A DNA stretch of 64,000 nucleotides, taken from NCBI GenBank assembly GCA_028281165.1, contig JANQKI010000172.1:20977-84976 (forward strand), in the 5' to 3' direction. The notes under the pieces were generated by a model. That model ran no database searches. It saw nothing but the letters and a program-made list of their open reading frames with translations, and was not told the origin of the DNA. Below are positions 18,744 to 27,307 of the stretch, one piece after another (positions within the stretch are counted from its first letter, which is position 1; each line of letters starts with the position of its first letter). This DNA comes from Opitutaceae bacterium. Its GTDB lineage: Bacteria; Verrucomicrobiota; Verrucomicrobiia; Opitutales; Opitutaceae. A program made the position numbers and the translations under genes.

Positions 18744-19199
18744 ATGGAAGCGAATCTTGAGGTCATCTTATCTCAAAAAGCCGGAGGAATGGTCTCTCTC
18801 AGAATCGCCTGGGAGAAGGCTATCTTGTATCTTGGAGACTCCGGTGTGTCGGATAGCGACCAGCTTTACTTTTGCCGGTCTTTGAGCAGTCCTGCGGCAA
18901 TTTTGGCTCTTGCTGATTGTATTTCCTCTGACGATTCGCTCGCTCGAGACTCCTCCCTAAAAAATCTTCTTCTCTCGTTTTCCGACGAATCTCCATTTTC
19001 GGTAGATCAATGGGTTGAGGCTATCGAAAAGCTGCTACTTCGCTTGCGGAACGATTCCAGAAGAGCGACTTTTTCGAGAATCCTGGGCTACATTGCCTGT
19101 GCCGGAGAATTCGGGGCATCTCGCCTCGAATCAATGCCATTGCCAGCCTTAGTCCTGCAAATGTATGATCATTATGGGCTTGAGGATAGGCACAACTGA
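18744..19199 (+). CDS. Hypothetical protein, 151 residues
   Basis: An alpha-helical, soluble-looking protein with no signal peptide or membrane segment (MEANLEVILSQKAGGMVSLR...). Leu, Ser and Asp are abundant, and the helical pattern (ILALADCISSDDSLARDSSL ... VEAIEKLLLRLRNDSR) looks like a small all-helical adaptor. It starts 44 bp after the acidic membrane protein and is probably co-transcribed with it. The GC pattern and open frame support a real gene, but no family was recognised. Confidence 0.6.
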   Translation: MEANLEVILSQKAGGMVSLRIAWEKAILYLGDSGVSDSDQLYFCRSLSSPAAILALADCISSDDSLARDSSLKNLLLSFSDESPFSVDQWVEAIEKLLLRLRNDSRRATFSRILGYIACAGEFGASRLESMPLPALVLQMYDHYGLEDRHN

Positions 19200-19344
19200 A
19201 TCTTACGAGCCTTTGAGGACTAATAGGTTTAAGATGATTTGCATCCATTCATTAGCGAATCTTTTAACAATCGATTTTATTTATAAAATTCACTAAACTT
19301 TCCTTGATTAACAATAATTTGTGCCGTAGTATTTGAGAACATTT

Positions 19345-19370
19345 AAAAATTCCCGCATAGCGGGATTTTT
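19345..19370. terminator. Hairpin with A-tract and T-tract, possible bidirectional terminator
   Basis: TCCCGC (19351-19356) and GCGGGA (19360-19365) form a 6-bp stem around an ATA loop. It is flanked by AAAAAT on the left and TTTTT on the right, which extend the stem past one mismatch. U-tracts would follow on either strand. Confidence 0.6.
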
Positions 19371-19390
19371 GGGGTAAAGAAGAAAACGAA

Positions 19391-19429
19391 GACGGACCGT
19401 TTAGGGGTAGACGGTCCGTCACTCTTTTT
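19391..19429 (+). terminator. Intrinsic terminator
   Basis: GACGGACCGT (19391-19400) and ACGGTCCGTC (19411-19420) are a perfect 10-bp inverted repeat with a 10-base loop, followed by ACTCTTTTT. It points on the plus strand and lies about 190 bp downstream of the 18744 gene, before phoH. Confidence 0.85.
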
Positions 19430-19544
19430 AGAGAAAGCGTCTCAGCTTCTTGCTCGTCGGAAGCGTCCAAAGCCTCTCTTTTTTGCGCAAATCTAACAAT
19501 TACGCTGTAGACATCTCCTCGTTCGGTATTAGCTTCTCCCCTAC

Positions 19545-21038
19545 ATGGACTCGTCAACCGGCGCCTCAAAGCGCACTACTCGGCTGATCGATGCTGGCAA
19601 GATTAAGACCTATGTCCTCGATACGAATGTCTTGCTGCATGATCCTCACTGCATCTTCAAGTTCGACGACAACAACCTGGTTATTCCCATTGAGGTACTT
19701 GAGGAGCTGGACAATATAAAGGTGGAGCAATCCAGTGAACGTGGGCGTAATGCTCGCCGCGTGCATCGCTTGTTGCGTGAGCTTCTACCCGATTCTCGAT
19801 CCATGCTTGAAGGGGTCAAGCTCGCTACCGGCGGAACACTCTCCGTTGTTATCAACAAGTTCATTGAGAATGGGAAAAGCAAGTCGCCGATCATGAAAAA
19901 CCTCGGCGATATCCTTGATCCGGATAAGAAGGACAACCGCATTATAGCTGCTGCATTGTTTGTCCAAAACACCTTCCCGCCTCCTGCCATATTGGTTAGC
20001 AAGGATGTGAATGTGCAGCTCAAGGCGCGAGCCGTGGGGCTTGAGTCGGAAGATTACTTGAACGACAAGGCTCCTGAAGAGCCTGATTCTCAAGCCTACC
20101 GAGTAATCAATGTATCAAAGTACGAGATACAGCGCTTCGCTTCTGAAGGAGAGTTCGAAATCAATGAAGAAATGGCTCCCCAGCTAGCTGCGAACGAATA
20201 CCTTCTCATGCAGACAGAGGAAGGCAAGACCATGCCTGCTCGTCACTACGGAGACGGAGTGCTCCGTAAGCTGGTTATTCCTGAGTTTGTTAAAGCTCCT
20301 GGCGGGATTCCTATTCGCCCACGGAATCTGGAGCAGCGATTTTTCATGGATGCGCTTCTTGACGATTCTATCTCGCTCATAACCTGTTATGGGAAAGCGG
20401 GGACAGGAAAAACGCTTCTATCGACGGTCTGCGCCATACATCAGGCCGTCCACGATTCTAGTCTTTATGACGGCGTATCCATCACGCGTTCCGTCATAGG
20501 CGTGGGTAAAGAGATTGGGTTTTTGCCAGGCTCGTTAGAGGAAAAAATGAACCCATGGCTTCAGCCCTACTACGACGCTCTCGAGATCCTTATACCTCCG
20601 AGTCTTCCCAAAGACCCTCAATTCGAAAAGAAGCGTCAGCGTAGGAAATCCAAAGAGAAAGATGTCGATTCTTCTGCAAGTGTTGGAGGGCCCTCCAGCT
20701 CCAAACCCTATGAAAAACTGCTGGAGACCGGCCTCGTTGAAATCGAAGCTCTTTGTTTTATTCGAGGTCGATCTATCCCTCGTCGATTCTTCATATTGGA
20801 CGAGGCCCAGCAACTCACTCCTCATGAGGTGAAAACCGTCATCACTCGCATTTCCGAAGGCTCCAAAATTGTTCTTATTGGGGATCCTGACCAGATCGAT
20901 AATCCCTATGTCGACTCGCGTAGCAACGGCCTCGTTTATTGCGCGAATCGCATGAGAGATCAGGCTATTGCAGCTCACGTCAAACTAACGAAAGGCGAGC
21001 GCTCTCTCCTTGCCGAACTCGCAGCCGATTTGCTCTAG
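19545..21038 (+). CDS. phoH: PhoH family ATPase with N-terminal PIN domain
   Basis: 497 residues. Residues about 14-150 are a PIN nuclease-like domain (TYVLDTNVLLHDPHCIF, PIEVLEELDNIK, with spaced acidic residues such as DNRIIAAAL). Residues about 270-497 are the PhoH P-loop ATPase with Walker A CYGKAGTGKTLLSTVC near residue 285 and Walker B FFILDEAQQLTPHEVKTV. The tail KLTKGERSLLAELAADLL is typical of the family. PIN-PhoH proteins are proposed RNA helicase/nucleases, but their cellular role is poorly settled. A charged, low-complexity insert (RQRRKSKEKDVDSSASVGG, around 360-380) interrupts the ATPase part. The gene appears to be transcribed alone. Confidence 0.92.
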   Translation: MDSSTGASKRTTRLIDAGKIKTYVLDTNVLLHDPHCIFKFDDNNLVIPIEVLEELDNIKVEQSSERGRNARRVHRLLRELLPDSRSMLEGVKLATGGTLSVVINKFIENGKSKSPIMKNLGDILDPDKKDNRIIAAALFVQNTFPPPAILVSKDVNVQLKARAVGLESEDYLNDKAPEEPDSQAYRVINVSKYEIQRFASEGEFEINEEMAPQLAANEYLLMQTEEGKTMPARHYGDGVLRKLVIPEFVKAPGGIPIRPRNLEQRFFMDALLDDSISLITCYGKAGTGKTLLSTVCAIHQAVHDSSLYDGVSITRSVIGVGKEIGFLPGSLEEKMNPWLQPYYDALEILIPPSLPKDPQFEKKRQRRKSKEKDVDSSASVGGPSSSKPYEKLLETGLVEIEALCFIRGRSIPRRFFILDEAQQLTPHEVKTVITRISEGSKIVLIGDPDQIDNPYVDSRSNGLVYCANRMRDQAIAAHVKLTKGERSLLAELAADLL

Positions 21039-21040
21039 GT

Positions 21041-21607
21041 CTAATTAGCTTTCGATTCTAATGTTTCAGCTCTTAGCTGATCGATCTCGGGCTGAATCTT
21101 TTTCAGCACCTTCTTTTTCATACGATCGATGTAAAGAACACCATTTAGGTGGTCCACTTCGTGTTGAATGCACCTGCCCAGAAGCCCATTGCATTCCAAT
21201 GTATGATCATTTCCCTCAATGTCTTTAAAGGAGCATTTTATCCAATCCGGCCTATCCACATCTCCTAGAATGCTGGGAAACGATAGGCAGCCTTCTTCGT
21301 AGGTCGTCTTTTCTCCATCCATGATTTCGACTGATGGATTGCACAGACCCATAGGCATAAACAGTTCCAGCGGTGGTTGAGTGCCGTCTAGCGAATACTG
21401 GAAATCGACTTCCATACCTCTCAGATCAACCACGCAAAATTGTAGAGCCTTCCCTATCTGCTGAGCCGCCAAGCCAATCCCTGAAGCCTGGTGCATGGTC
21501 TCGACCATGTCTTCGAAAAGGCGTTTGAGATCCGGATTGAATTCCGAAATCGGCACTCCCTTCTTCCGCAGCGTCTCATTCCCGTAATGAACTATTTCAA
21601 GAACCAT
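21041..21607 (-). CDS. def: Peptide deformylase
   Basis: A 188-residue metalloenzyme that removes the formyl group from nascent chains. All three signatures are present: GIGLAAQQIG (motif 1), EEGCLSFP (motif 2, Cys metal ligand) and QHEVDHLNGVLYIDRM (motif 3, HEXXH). The region PDWIKCSFKDIEGNDHTLEC between them is as expected. The gene converges on phoH with only 2 bp between the stops. No methionyl-tRNA formyltransferase gene, its common partner, is next to it. Confidence 0.96.
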   Translation of the reverse strand: MVLEIVHYGNETLRKKGVPISEFNPDLKRLFEDMVETMHQASGIGLAAQQIGKALQFCVVDLRGMEVDFQYSLDGTQPPLELFMPMGLCNPSVEIMDGEKTTYEEGCLSFPSILGDVDRPDWIKCSFKDIEGNDHTLECNGLLGRCIQHEVDHLNGVLYIDRMKKKVLKKIQPEIDQLRAETLESKAN

Positions 21608-21664
21608 GGGTCTTCGTTTTTGACCTAGCGTTAACCGCTGCTAAGAGTAGTTCAAATTCTTTCT

Positions 21665-21681
21665 CCCCGGAACTTCCGGGG
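21665..21681 (+). other. Small GC-rich hairpin upstream of a membrane protein gene
   Basis: CCCCGGA and TCCGGGG form a 7-bp perfect stem with an ACT loop, ending 12 bp before the ATG at 21694. In mRNA it would cover the normal ribosome-binding position and could affect translation. Not followed by a T-tract, so not a terminator. Confidence 0.35.
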
Positions 21682-21693
21682 CGTCCCGTATTC

Positions 21694-23400
21694 ATGGCTC
21701 GACAATCAAATAAGGGCTCATTGCGCATTCTAGCTGGCTGGCTTTTGCTGCTTTTAGGCGTTGGACTTGTCGCTCTTGGTTGGCTCGTTCCCTCTCGCTT
21801 CAAATCTGTCCCCATTGACGTCCTCAAAGAAGCGGGCGCCGGTACAGAATACATTGTCGATACTGCTGATTCCTATCTTCTCGAAAACAATGTAGGCGTC
21901 TCCTCGCTGCTTTTGGAGGCCATGCGTCTGCTTGATATTCCTGACGATTCTGGTTTAGAGCTACGCCTAAACGCAACCAAAGAGGCAAATGCTCTCATCA
22001 ATCGCTGGGGCGCCTGGGACCTATTCCTTGACGCGGCCTTTTCAGGTATTCCGCTCGAATACTATTCTGATCAGCCGGGAGCTTTGGGCATCGTCTTGGC
22101 AAAGGCCAATCGCGATTCACTAGGCGCTACGCTTGTGAATTCTCGCAATCCTTTGGTTTCTGAAATCCTCAGCACCGGCGAGCTGACAACTTATCGACGT
22201 TTATTCCCTGTCAACAGCTCGGCCGGGCGTCCCTTGGAGGCTACCTTGCTCATCGTTTCATTGCTGGCTCAGGAGGAGCGCTTTTCGCCTCCGGTTCGCC
22301 GCGAAATACGCAATCGAGCTTTGCAGGCAAAAGCGTCTGGAGACGCCTCCCATCTCGAAGACTTTTATTTGGATATGCTCTCCCTCTCGCGCAGTCTGGA
22401 TTGGGGCCAACTCAAGACACTTCTAAGTAGTTTCCAAGAATTGGATACATTTACTCAACTGCGATACGCATTTCATCGATCCGCAGACTCCCTGCCTATT
22501 ATCTATGCAGCCTCCTTGCTATCCAGCGATCCGGAGGGAGTTATGCAATATCTCGGCGAATTTGGCGATCAAGGTGTGGAGACGCTGGGGATCGCTGTCG
22601 CCTTTGGCGCTGGTAGTGTCTCGCTTCTCGTTAATGAGCAACTGCCGTTGGAAAATCTTGATAGAGCCAATGAGATAGCGGATTCGAGTAACGCTTTGGG
22701 CTCCTGGCTCGCTAGTTTTAGCCTGCAACGTCCCTATTTGTCATTGTCGGTCAAATACGCCCTGTTCTTCACCGGAGCTTTTTTCGCCTTTTTAGGTTCT
22801 AGCAGGTTTAGCCGATTTTACGGCGAACGAAGCTCTCCCATGCTAGCCTACACGCAACGGGTCTTCGTGTCGTTTGCCTCGCTTATCGTATTGATCGTCA
22901 TAAGCGAGCCGCATCTGGCTGGAAGTTCCAGCGAGGGTTATTCTTTTCAATTCGTTATGCCTGTTCTCGCTCAAGAAGCGGGCGAACTTGTAGTTATAGA
23001 AACAACACCATCTACGTCTATGGATCATACAACAATGCTATCCGTCGGGTTCTTCTTCCTGTTGCAGGTCTTGGTTTTTCTGATTTGCATGCTCAAGGTA
23101 CGCGAGATCAATCGTCAGGAGGTCGACGATCTAGTGAAACTGAAACTCATGGAAAATGAAGAGAACCTCTTCGATGCCGGGCTCTATGTAGGCATTGCCG
23201 GAACCTGTATTTCCCTTGTCTTGCAGGTGCTCGGTCTGATCGAGGCCAATCTCCTTTCTGCTTATGCTTCGAACCTCTTTGGCATTCTCTGTGTAGCCAT
23301 TGTGAAAATACGTCTGGTTCGTCCCTACAAGAACCAGCTGATTCTGGCCAGTCAGGATCAGCTGATGATGCTCACCAAGAAGACGGCCATAACGGGTTAG
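21694..23400 (+). CDS. Polytopic membrane protein of unknown family, first gene of a pair
   Basis: 568 residues. One membrane helix at about 11-31 (LRILAGWLLLLLGVGLVALG) is followed by a large helical domain (40-345) that should face the periplasm if the basic N-terminus is inside. Helices then occur at about 350-367, 384-402, 445-465, 493-515 and 520-537. The last part reads GLYVGIAGTCISLVLQVLGL then SNLFGILCVAIVKIRLVRP. This pattern of small residues is loosely like the last two helices of MotA/ExbB/TolQ-type stator proteins, but similarity is weak. The next gene, 8 bp downstream, has a single helix with an internal Asp and a long coiled coil. No recognised domain; the stator comparison is inference. 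Confidence 0.72.
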   Translation: MARQSNKGSLRILAGWLLLLLGVGLVALGWLVPSRFKSVPIDVLKEAGAGTEYIVDTADSYLLENNVGVSSLLLEAMRLLDIPDDSGLELRLNATKEANALINRWGAWDLFLDAAFSGIPLEYYSDQPGALGIVLAKANRDSLGATLVNSRNPLVSEILSTGELTTYRRLFPVNSSAGRPLEATLLIVSLLAQEERFSPPVRREIRNRALQAKASGDASHLEDFYLDMLSLSRSLDWGQLKTLLSSFQELDTFTQLRYAFHRSADSLPIIYAASLLSSDPEGVMQYLGEFGDQGVETLGIAVAFGAGSVSLLVNEQLPLENLDRANEIADSSNALGSWLASFSLQRPYLSLSVKYALFFTGAFFAFLGSSRFSRFYGERSSPMLAYTQRVFVSFASLIVLIVISEPHLAGSSSEGYSFQFVMPVLAQEAGELVVIETTPSTSMDHTTMLSVGFFFLLQVLVFLICMLKVREINRQEVDDLVKLKLMENEENLFDAGLYVGIAGTCISLVLQVLGLIEANLLSAYASNLFGILCVAIVKIRLVRPYKNQLILASQDQLMMLTKKTAITG

Positions 23401-23408
23401 GATTCCTC

Positions 23409-24842
23409 ATGAACAAGACACTGCTTCTAATCCTCGTCGACTTTCTTCTTTTGACCATTCTCTCTCTTACCAAATGGGATGAGGAGCGCTCTGAATCTTC
23501 TTCATCGGAGATCAATCCGGAAACAAGCGTCGCGACCATGGCGGTTATGGAGCAGGATTTATTGGATACACTAACAAGCAGCCTGCAAGAGGAGCAGTCT
23601 ACACAAGAATTGCTGGCCCAGCAGATGAAAGAAAGAGAGGCCGAGCTAGCCCGACGCGAGGAGGCTATCCAAAACCTGCAATCGAGTCTCCAAACCACCC
23701 AGGATAGCGAAGCGGCGTTGAAGAAGGAAAGAACCGAGCTACAGCAGCAATACGAGCAGACACAACTAAGCGTAAGCGAGCTGCAGAGCAAATACGATCA
23801 GCTCAATGTGGAGGCTCGGCAAACGGAAGCTCAATCGCGAATGCTTCAAGAAGAGCTCGACTCTAAACTAAAGGAAATCGAAGCCAAAGCCAAAGCATTG
23901 TCTGAAGCCGAGCAAACCATAGTTCAATCTCAACAGCGTATCCAGGAACTGAATATAGATGTGCGTGTTGCCAAGGAAGAGTCAAAATATCTGCAGCAGA
24001 ATGTGGATATGCTTCGTGTCGAGGTGCAAGCCGAACGCGAGGATAGAATAAAAGCCCAGGAACAGGCCGGTCTGATGGCGGAAAGCGTGTCGCAGCTCGC
24101 AGAGAAATCGGAAGACATCCGAGAGGAGATTCGTTCCAATACTCCTATAAACGCCAATCAGATTTTCAACGACTACCTCGCCAACCGAGTTCAAGCTTCG
24201 TTCGTATCCGAAGTCTTCTCGCGGGGGAGGGTGGTGCAGGAAGATGATGAGACGACAACCATCTTTGTGTCGGATGGACAGGATATCTTTGCCATTGCCC
24301 ATCTAGATTATACACCCCTTGGGTTATCTCGGAATCCAGCGGGGTTTCGTCAGGTGACATCGATTTTGGAGCAAGCTGGAAAAATCTATTCTCCAAGCCG
24401 ACTCTCGTTCCTTGCCTTGGACCCTCGAGTGGCGGCAGTTCCCGTACCCAAAGAAAAAGCGCAGGAGCTTGGCGGTTCGATCTACTATACTGCGATTGAG
24501 CCTTTCAAGTTTTCCGAGGCTGTATTGATAAACGCGCGAGGAAACTATTATGGCGAGGTAGAGTTCAAGCTCGATGCTGATACTCCGGGCTACGTGAAAA
24601 TGCAGTCCAAGATTTTCAGTTCCCTCTTTGGCGAGTTTTCTCCTTCCACGGGAGATCTTGTTTTTTCTAAAACAGGCGAGATGCTGGGAATTATGGTCGA
24701 TCGTCGCTATTGCGCATTGATCAGCAATCTAATTGTTAAAGAATCAATTCCTCTCAGCCAGCGATTTCAAAATAGAGAACTGGTTAACGCGATTTCGTCG
24801 TTAAGATCCCGGTACGATCTTCTTCCAACTGAGGTGCGCTAG
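23409..24842 (+). CDS. Membrane-anchored coiled-coil protein with a C-terminal beta domain, second gene of a pair
   Basis: 477 residues. One membrane helix sits at the extreme N-terminus (MNKTLLLILVDFLLLTILSL) with an Asp inside the hydrophobic stretch. A long coiled coil rich in Glu, Gln and Leu follows (about 45-245). A C-terminal beta-rich domain (about 250-477) contains STGDLVFSKTGEMLGIMVDR. This last block resembles the strand around the active serine of trypsin-like proteases (GDSGGPLF...G.VIGI) but without the Gly-Asp-Ser-Gly sequence, so it may be a degenerate protease fold. The gene lies 8 bp after the polytopic membrane protein and is surely in the same transcript. Function unknown. 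Confidence 0.72.
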   Translation: MNKTLLLILVDFLLLTILSLTKWDEERSESSSSEINPETSVATMAVMEQDLLDTLTSSLQEEQSTQELLAQQMKEREAELARREEAIQNLQSSLQTTQDSEAALKKERTELQQQYEQTQLSVSELQSKYDQLNVEARQTEAQSRMLQEELDSKLKEIEAKAKALSEAEQTIVQSQQRIQELNIDVRVAKEESKYLQQNVDMLRVEVQAEREDRIKAQEQAGLMAESVSQLAEKSEDIREEIRSNTPINANQIFNDYLANRVQASFVSEVFSRGRVVQEDDETTTIFVSDGQDIFAIAHLDYTPLGLSRNPAGFRQVTSILEQAGKIYSPSRLSFLALDPRVAAVPVPKEKAQELGGSIYYTAIEPFKFSEAVLINARGNYYGEVEFKLDADTPGYVKMQSKIFSSLFGEFSPSTGDLVFSKTGEMLGIMVDRRYCALISNLIVKESIPLSQRFQNRELVNAISSLRSRYDLLPTEVR

Positions 24843-24850
24843 AAAGCCAC

Positions 24851-25321
24851 TTAGCTGCAGATTCTTTCCAGATCTTCCCGGTTGTAGCGGAGCAATCGCC
24901 ATTCGTCCATCAGATTGGCGCCGTGTTGCTTGTAGAAATCAAGGGCTGGCTCGTTCCAGTCTAGAGCCATCCATTCCATACGACCGCAATCTTCTTCGTA
25001 AGCGATCCTAGCGACCATTTGAAAAAGCGTTTTGCCATAACCCTTGCCCCTGTAATCAGGTTTTACATACAAATCTTCCAGATAGATTCCCGGCTTGCCG
25101 ATGAAGGTCGAGAAGTTGTAGAAAAAAATCGCATAGCCTACGGGAGTTTCATCTTGAGTTGCAATAAGCGCTCTCGCCACCGAATTCTTCTCAAATAGAT
25201 GCTTTTCCAGTCTTTCTTCCGTGACTTCTAGCTGGTGCGTTAGATTCTCGTATTCCGCGATCCCTCTAATCATTTCCATGATGGCGGGAATGTCGCCTTT
25301 CTCCGCATGTTTCGTTGCCAT
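24851..25321 (-). CDS. GNAT family N-acetyltransferase, diamine acetyltransferase-like
   Basis: 156 residues with the GNAT acetyl-CoA signature YVKPDYRGKGYGKTLFQMVA (Arg/Gln-x-x-Gly-x-Gly/Ala loop) at about 88-107 and motif B DWNEPALDFYKQHGANLMDEW. The start MATKHAEKGDIPAIMEMIRG and the GIYLEDLYV block are close to spermidine/spermine and thialysine acetyltransferases. The substrate is probably a small amine, but this cannot be fixed from sequence. It ends 8 bp from the convergent coiled-coil gene and is divergent from the pseudo-sulfatase gene with a 57-bp gap. Confidence 0.88.
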   Translation of the reverse strand: MATKHAEKGDIPAIMEMIRGIAEYENLTHQLEVTEERLEKHLFEKNSVARALIATQDETPVGYAIFFYNFSTFIGKPGIYLEDLYVKPDYRGKGYGKTLFQMVARIAYEEDCGRMEWMALDWNEPALDFYKQHGANLMDEWRLLRYNREDLERICS

Positions 25322-25378
25322 GCCTTCTTCTCCTCTAAACCATCTTCCTTGTCCAGCATTAGCTAGGACAGAAAAATC

Positions 25379-26581
25379 ATGACTGATTCTAGTTCAAAGA
25401 TGCCAGAAATCGTTGTTGTCCTTACAACCCAATGGCGAGGCCAAGCTTTCGGCTATGCTGGGGATCCCAATGCTACTACGCCATGTTTAGATGCTCTGGC
25501 AGAGGACTCGATTGATTGTTTTCAAACGGTTACGCCTCATCCCTTTGGAGTTTTTGCCAGAGCTGCTTTTCTAACGGGGATTCCCTGTCCTGACAACGGA
25601 ATTTGCGATTACTACGATTCGCTTCCGTCGCATGTTATAACTCTTGCTCATTGCTTTTCGGCCCTTGATTACGAAACGGCGTTTTTTGGTAAATGGCAGT
25701 TGTATCAGAGAGATCCTAACGCTCTTGTTGTTGGAGAAGAACATGCTCGTATACGTGTACCGGATACGTATCGAGGAGGTTTCGATTTCTGGGAAGGCTT
25801 TGAGGGAGGTTTTCTACTCAACGATTGCTATTTTCATGGATCAAATATCGAGGAGCCAACGATTATTGAGGGCTATCAATCCGACGTCATTATAGATCGA
25901 TTTATTGAATACAAAAATAATAGAGAAGCAGCATCCAACTGTTTCTCCGTTTTGAGTTTCGATGCGCCGCATCCTCCTTATGGAGCTTCGGCTCCTGACG
26001 TCGGAGCAATCGATCCTCAAGCTATTTTATTAGATGCGAGTGTTCCTGAAGACGCGGATATCCGTAATGTCGCTCGAAAAGAGCTCGGCGGCTACTATCG
26101 TCACATCCAGGCTACGGATCGAGCCATAGGCCGCTTGATTGAATTTCTGAAAACGCGAGATTGGGAAAACACGCTTTTCGTTTTCACTTCGGTCCACGGC
26201 GATATGCATGGCGCGCACGGGCTTTTCAGAAAAGGCTGGCCTCACGAGCAGTCGGTTCGCATTCCAATGCTGATCTCTTGGCCGAAAGTATTCAAAATTC
26301 CGAGACGCGATCCTTTGCTCATGTCCTTACTAGACCTGGGACCAACTTTACTGGGCTTGGCCAAAGTAAAAGGTTCTGCAAGCTCTCCGGCGGAAATGAA
26401 GGGCAAGGATCTAAGCGAGCCTCTGATGCTGAGAGCGGAGGGGCCTGGCTATCAGACGATTTCCATGCCAACCGTTCCGCCGTTTGAGAAGCAATGTCCT
26501 TATGTCTGGAGAGCGAGGCGAACCATCGAATGGACAGATGTGGAACCCGAAAAAGAAAGTCCTTTCGCGCTAGACCATTAA
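25379..26581 (+). CDS. Sulfatase-fold protein with lost active-site residues (probable pseudoenzyme)
   Basis: 400 residues with the overall layout of a bacterial sulfatase: start EIVVVLTTQWRGQAFGYAGD, TPCLDALAEDS, ARAAFLTG, FGKWQLY, DAPHPPYGAS, FTSVHGDMHGAHGLFRK and IPMLISWP. The position of the formylglycine Cys/Ser in C-x-P-x-R is Gly57 (GVFAR), and the Pro is Phe59. The first metal Asp pair (usually DDQ or TDQ) is Thr16-Thr17. The His of KWH is Gln97. The Asp of DHG is Val272. Several catalytic or metal residues are therefore missing while the scaffold is intact. It is unlikely to cleave sulfate esters; a binding or regulatory role is inferred. No signal peptide is seen, so it is probably cytoplasmic. 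No maturase gene is nearby. Confidence 0.85.
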   Translation: MTDSSSKMPEIVVVLTTQWRGQAFGYAGDPNATTPCLDALAEDSIDCFQTVTPHPFGVFARAAFLTGIPCPDNGICDYYDSLPSHVITLAHCFSALDYETAFFGKWQLYQRDPNALVVGEEHARIRVPDTYRGGFDFWEGFEGGFLLNDCYFHGSNIEEPTIIEGYQSDVIIDRFIEYKNNREAASNCFSVLSFDAPHPPYGASAPDVGAIDPQAILLDASVPEDADIRNVARKELGGYYRHIQATDRAIGRLIEFLKTRDWENTLFVFTSVHGDMHGAHGLFRKGWPHEQSVRIPMLISWPKVFKIPRRDPLLMSLLDLGPTLLGLAKVKGSASSPAEMKGKDLSEPLMLRAEGPGYQTISMPTVPPFEKQCPYVWRARRTIEWTDVEPEKESPFALDH

Positions 26582-26607
26582 AAATTCTCTGATATATCGA
26601 TTGAGCT

Positions 26608-27114
26608 ATGAATGTAAGCGAATCTCTCGAGGCAGCGATCAATCGGCAAATAGGATGCGAGTTTTCCGCAGCTCACTGCTACCTTTCCATGGCCTCCTAT
26701 TTTGAGCGCGTTGCCTACGATGGTTTTGCGGCTTGGATGCATTTGCAAAGCAATGAAGAACGCCTGCATGCCATGAAATTCTACGAGTATCTTCTCGATC
26801 GAGGCGGCGTGGTTCAACTCCCAGCTATTGAGGCTCCTCGCTATGAATATGGTTCTCCTCTCGAAGTTTTCGAAGCTAGTCTCGAGCAGGAGAACGACGT
26901 CTCAAAGAGCATCTATTCGCTTTACAAACTGGCTATGGATGAAGGCGACTACGCTACGGTTTCGTTTCTCAAGTGGTTCATCGATGAGCAGGTTGAAGAA
27001 GAGAAATCCGTCGGCGACATGATCGATAAACTCAAACGAGCGGGCGATAATCCTGAAGCGATTCTCTTGCTTGATCGCTATGCGTCCGAGCGAAAACCGG
27101 AATCAGAGGATTAG
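26608..27114 (+). CDS. ftnA: Ferritin
   Basis: A 168-residue non-heme ferritin that stores iron in the cytoplasm. Glu residues of the four-helix bundle lie in QIGCEFSAAHCYLSMASYFE and SNEERLHAMKFYEYLLDRGG (ferroxidase Glu/His). EYGSPLEVFEASLEQENDVS and SFLKWFIDEQVEEEKSVGDM are the third and fourth helix motifs, with the EQVEEE iron site. Length and spacing match bacterial FtnA. The gene follows the pseudo-sulfatase after 26 bp with no visible terminator. The next gene is the start of the flagellar locus almost 200 bp later. No ribosome-binding site is obvious. Confidence 0.94.
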   Translation: MNVSESLEAAINRQIGCEFSAAHCYLSMASYFERVAYDGFAAWMHLQSNEERLHAMKFYEYLLDRGGVVQLPAIEAPRYEYGSPLEVFEASLEQENDVSKSIYSLYKLAMDEGDYATVSFLKWFIDEQVEEEKSVGDMIDKLKRAGDNPEAILLLDRYASERKPESED

Positions 27115-27279
27115 ATTAATTCCGACAGCTTGCTCTTTTGGTTGCTGTCAATGTTTCCTTCGTGGCTTCCAACTGCCCTAGGCAATATCTGCCCTTGGTA
27201 TGGTTTGCATCGGGAGGTCTACAAAAGTAAATTTTTTAAACTGTTAATAATCAATGGCTTAATTAGGAAAAAATGAGCC

Positions 27280-27296
27280 TAGGCATGGGCTTTGCT
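27280..27296 (+). promoter_or_regulatory. Putative sigma-54 promoter of the main flagellar operon
   Basis: TAGGCATGGGCTTTGCT has GG and GC separated by exactly 10 bases, with GGCA at -24 and TTGCT at -12, close to the sigma-54 consensus TGGCAC-N5-TTGC. Expected transcription start is about 27307, one base before the flgB ATG at 27308. An AT-rich tract (27227-27275) precedes it. Fits early flagellar genes in many bacteria, which need RpoN and an activator. Confidence 0.65.
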
Positions 27297-27307
27297 TAGC
27301 GCATGGC

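Larger units (their letters stand above)
19200..19544 (+). other. Intergenic stretch with two hairpins
   Basis: 345 bp without a convincing gene. The first 145 bp are AT-rich and show nothing specific. Two terminator-like hairpins follow (19345-19370 and 19391-19429). The remaining 115 bp before the PhoH gene hold no promoter that I can name with confidence. Confidence 0.6.

Noticed and set aside
27123..27148. GACAGC/GCTGTC inverted repeat after ferritin as terminator
   Set aside because: The loop is 14 bases and no T-tract follows, so support is too weak.
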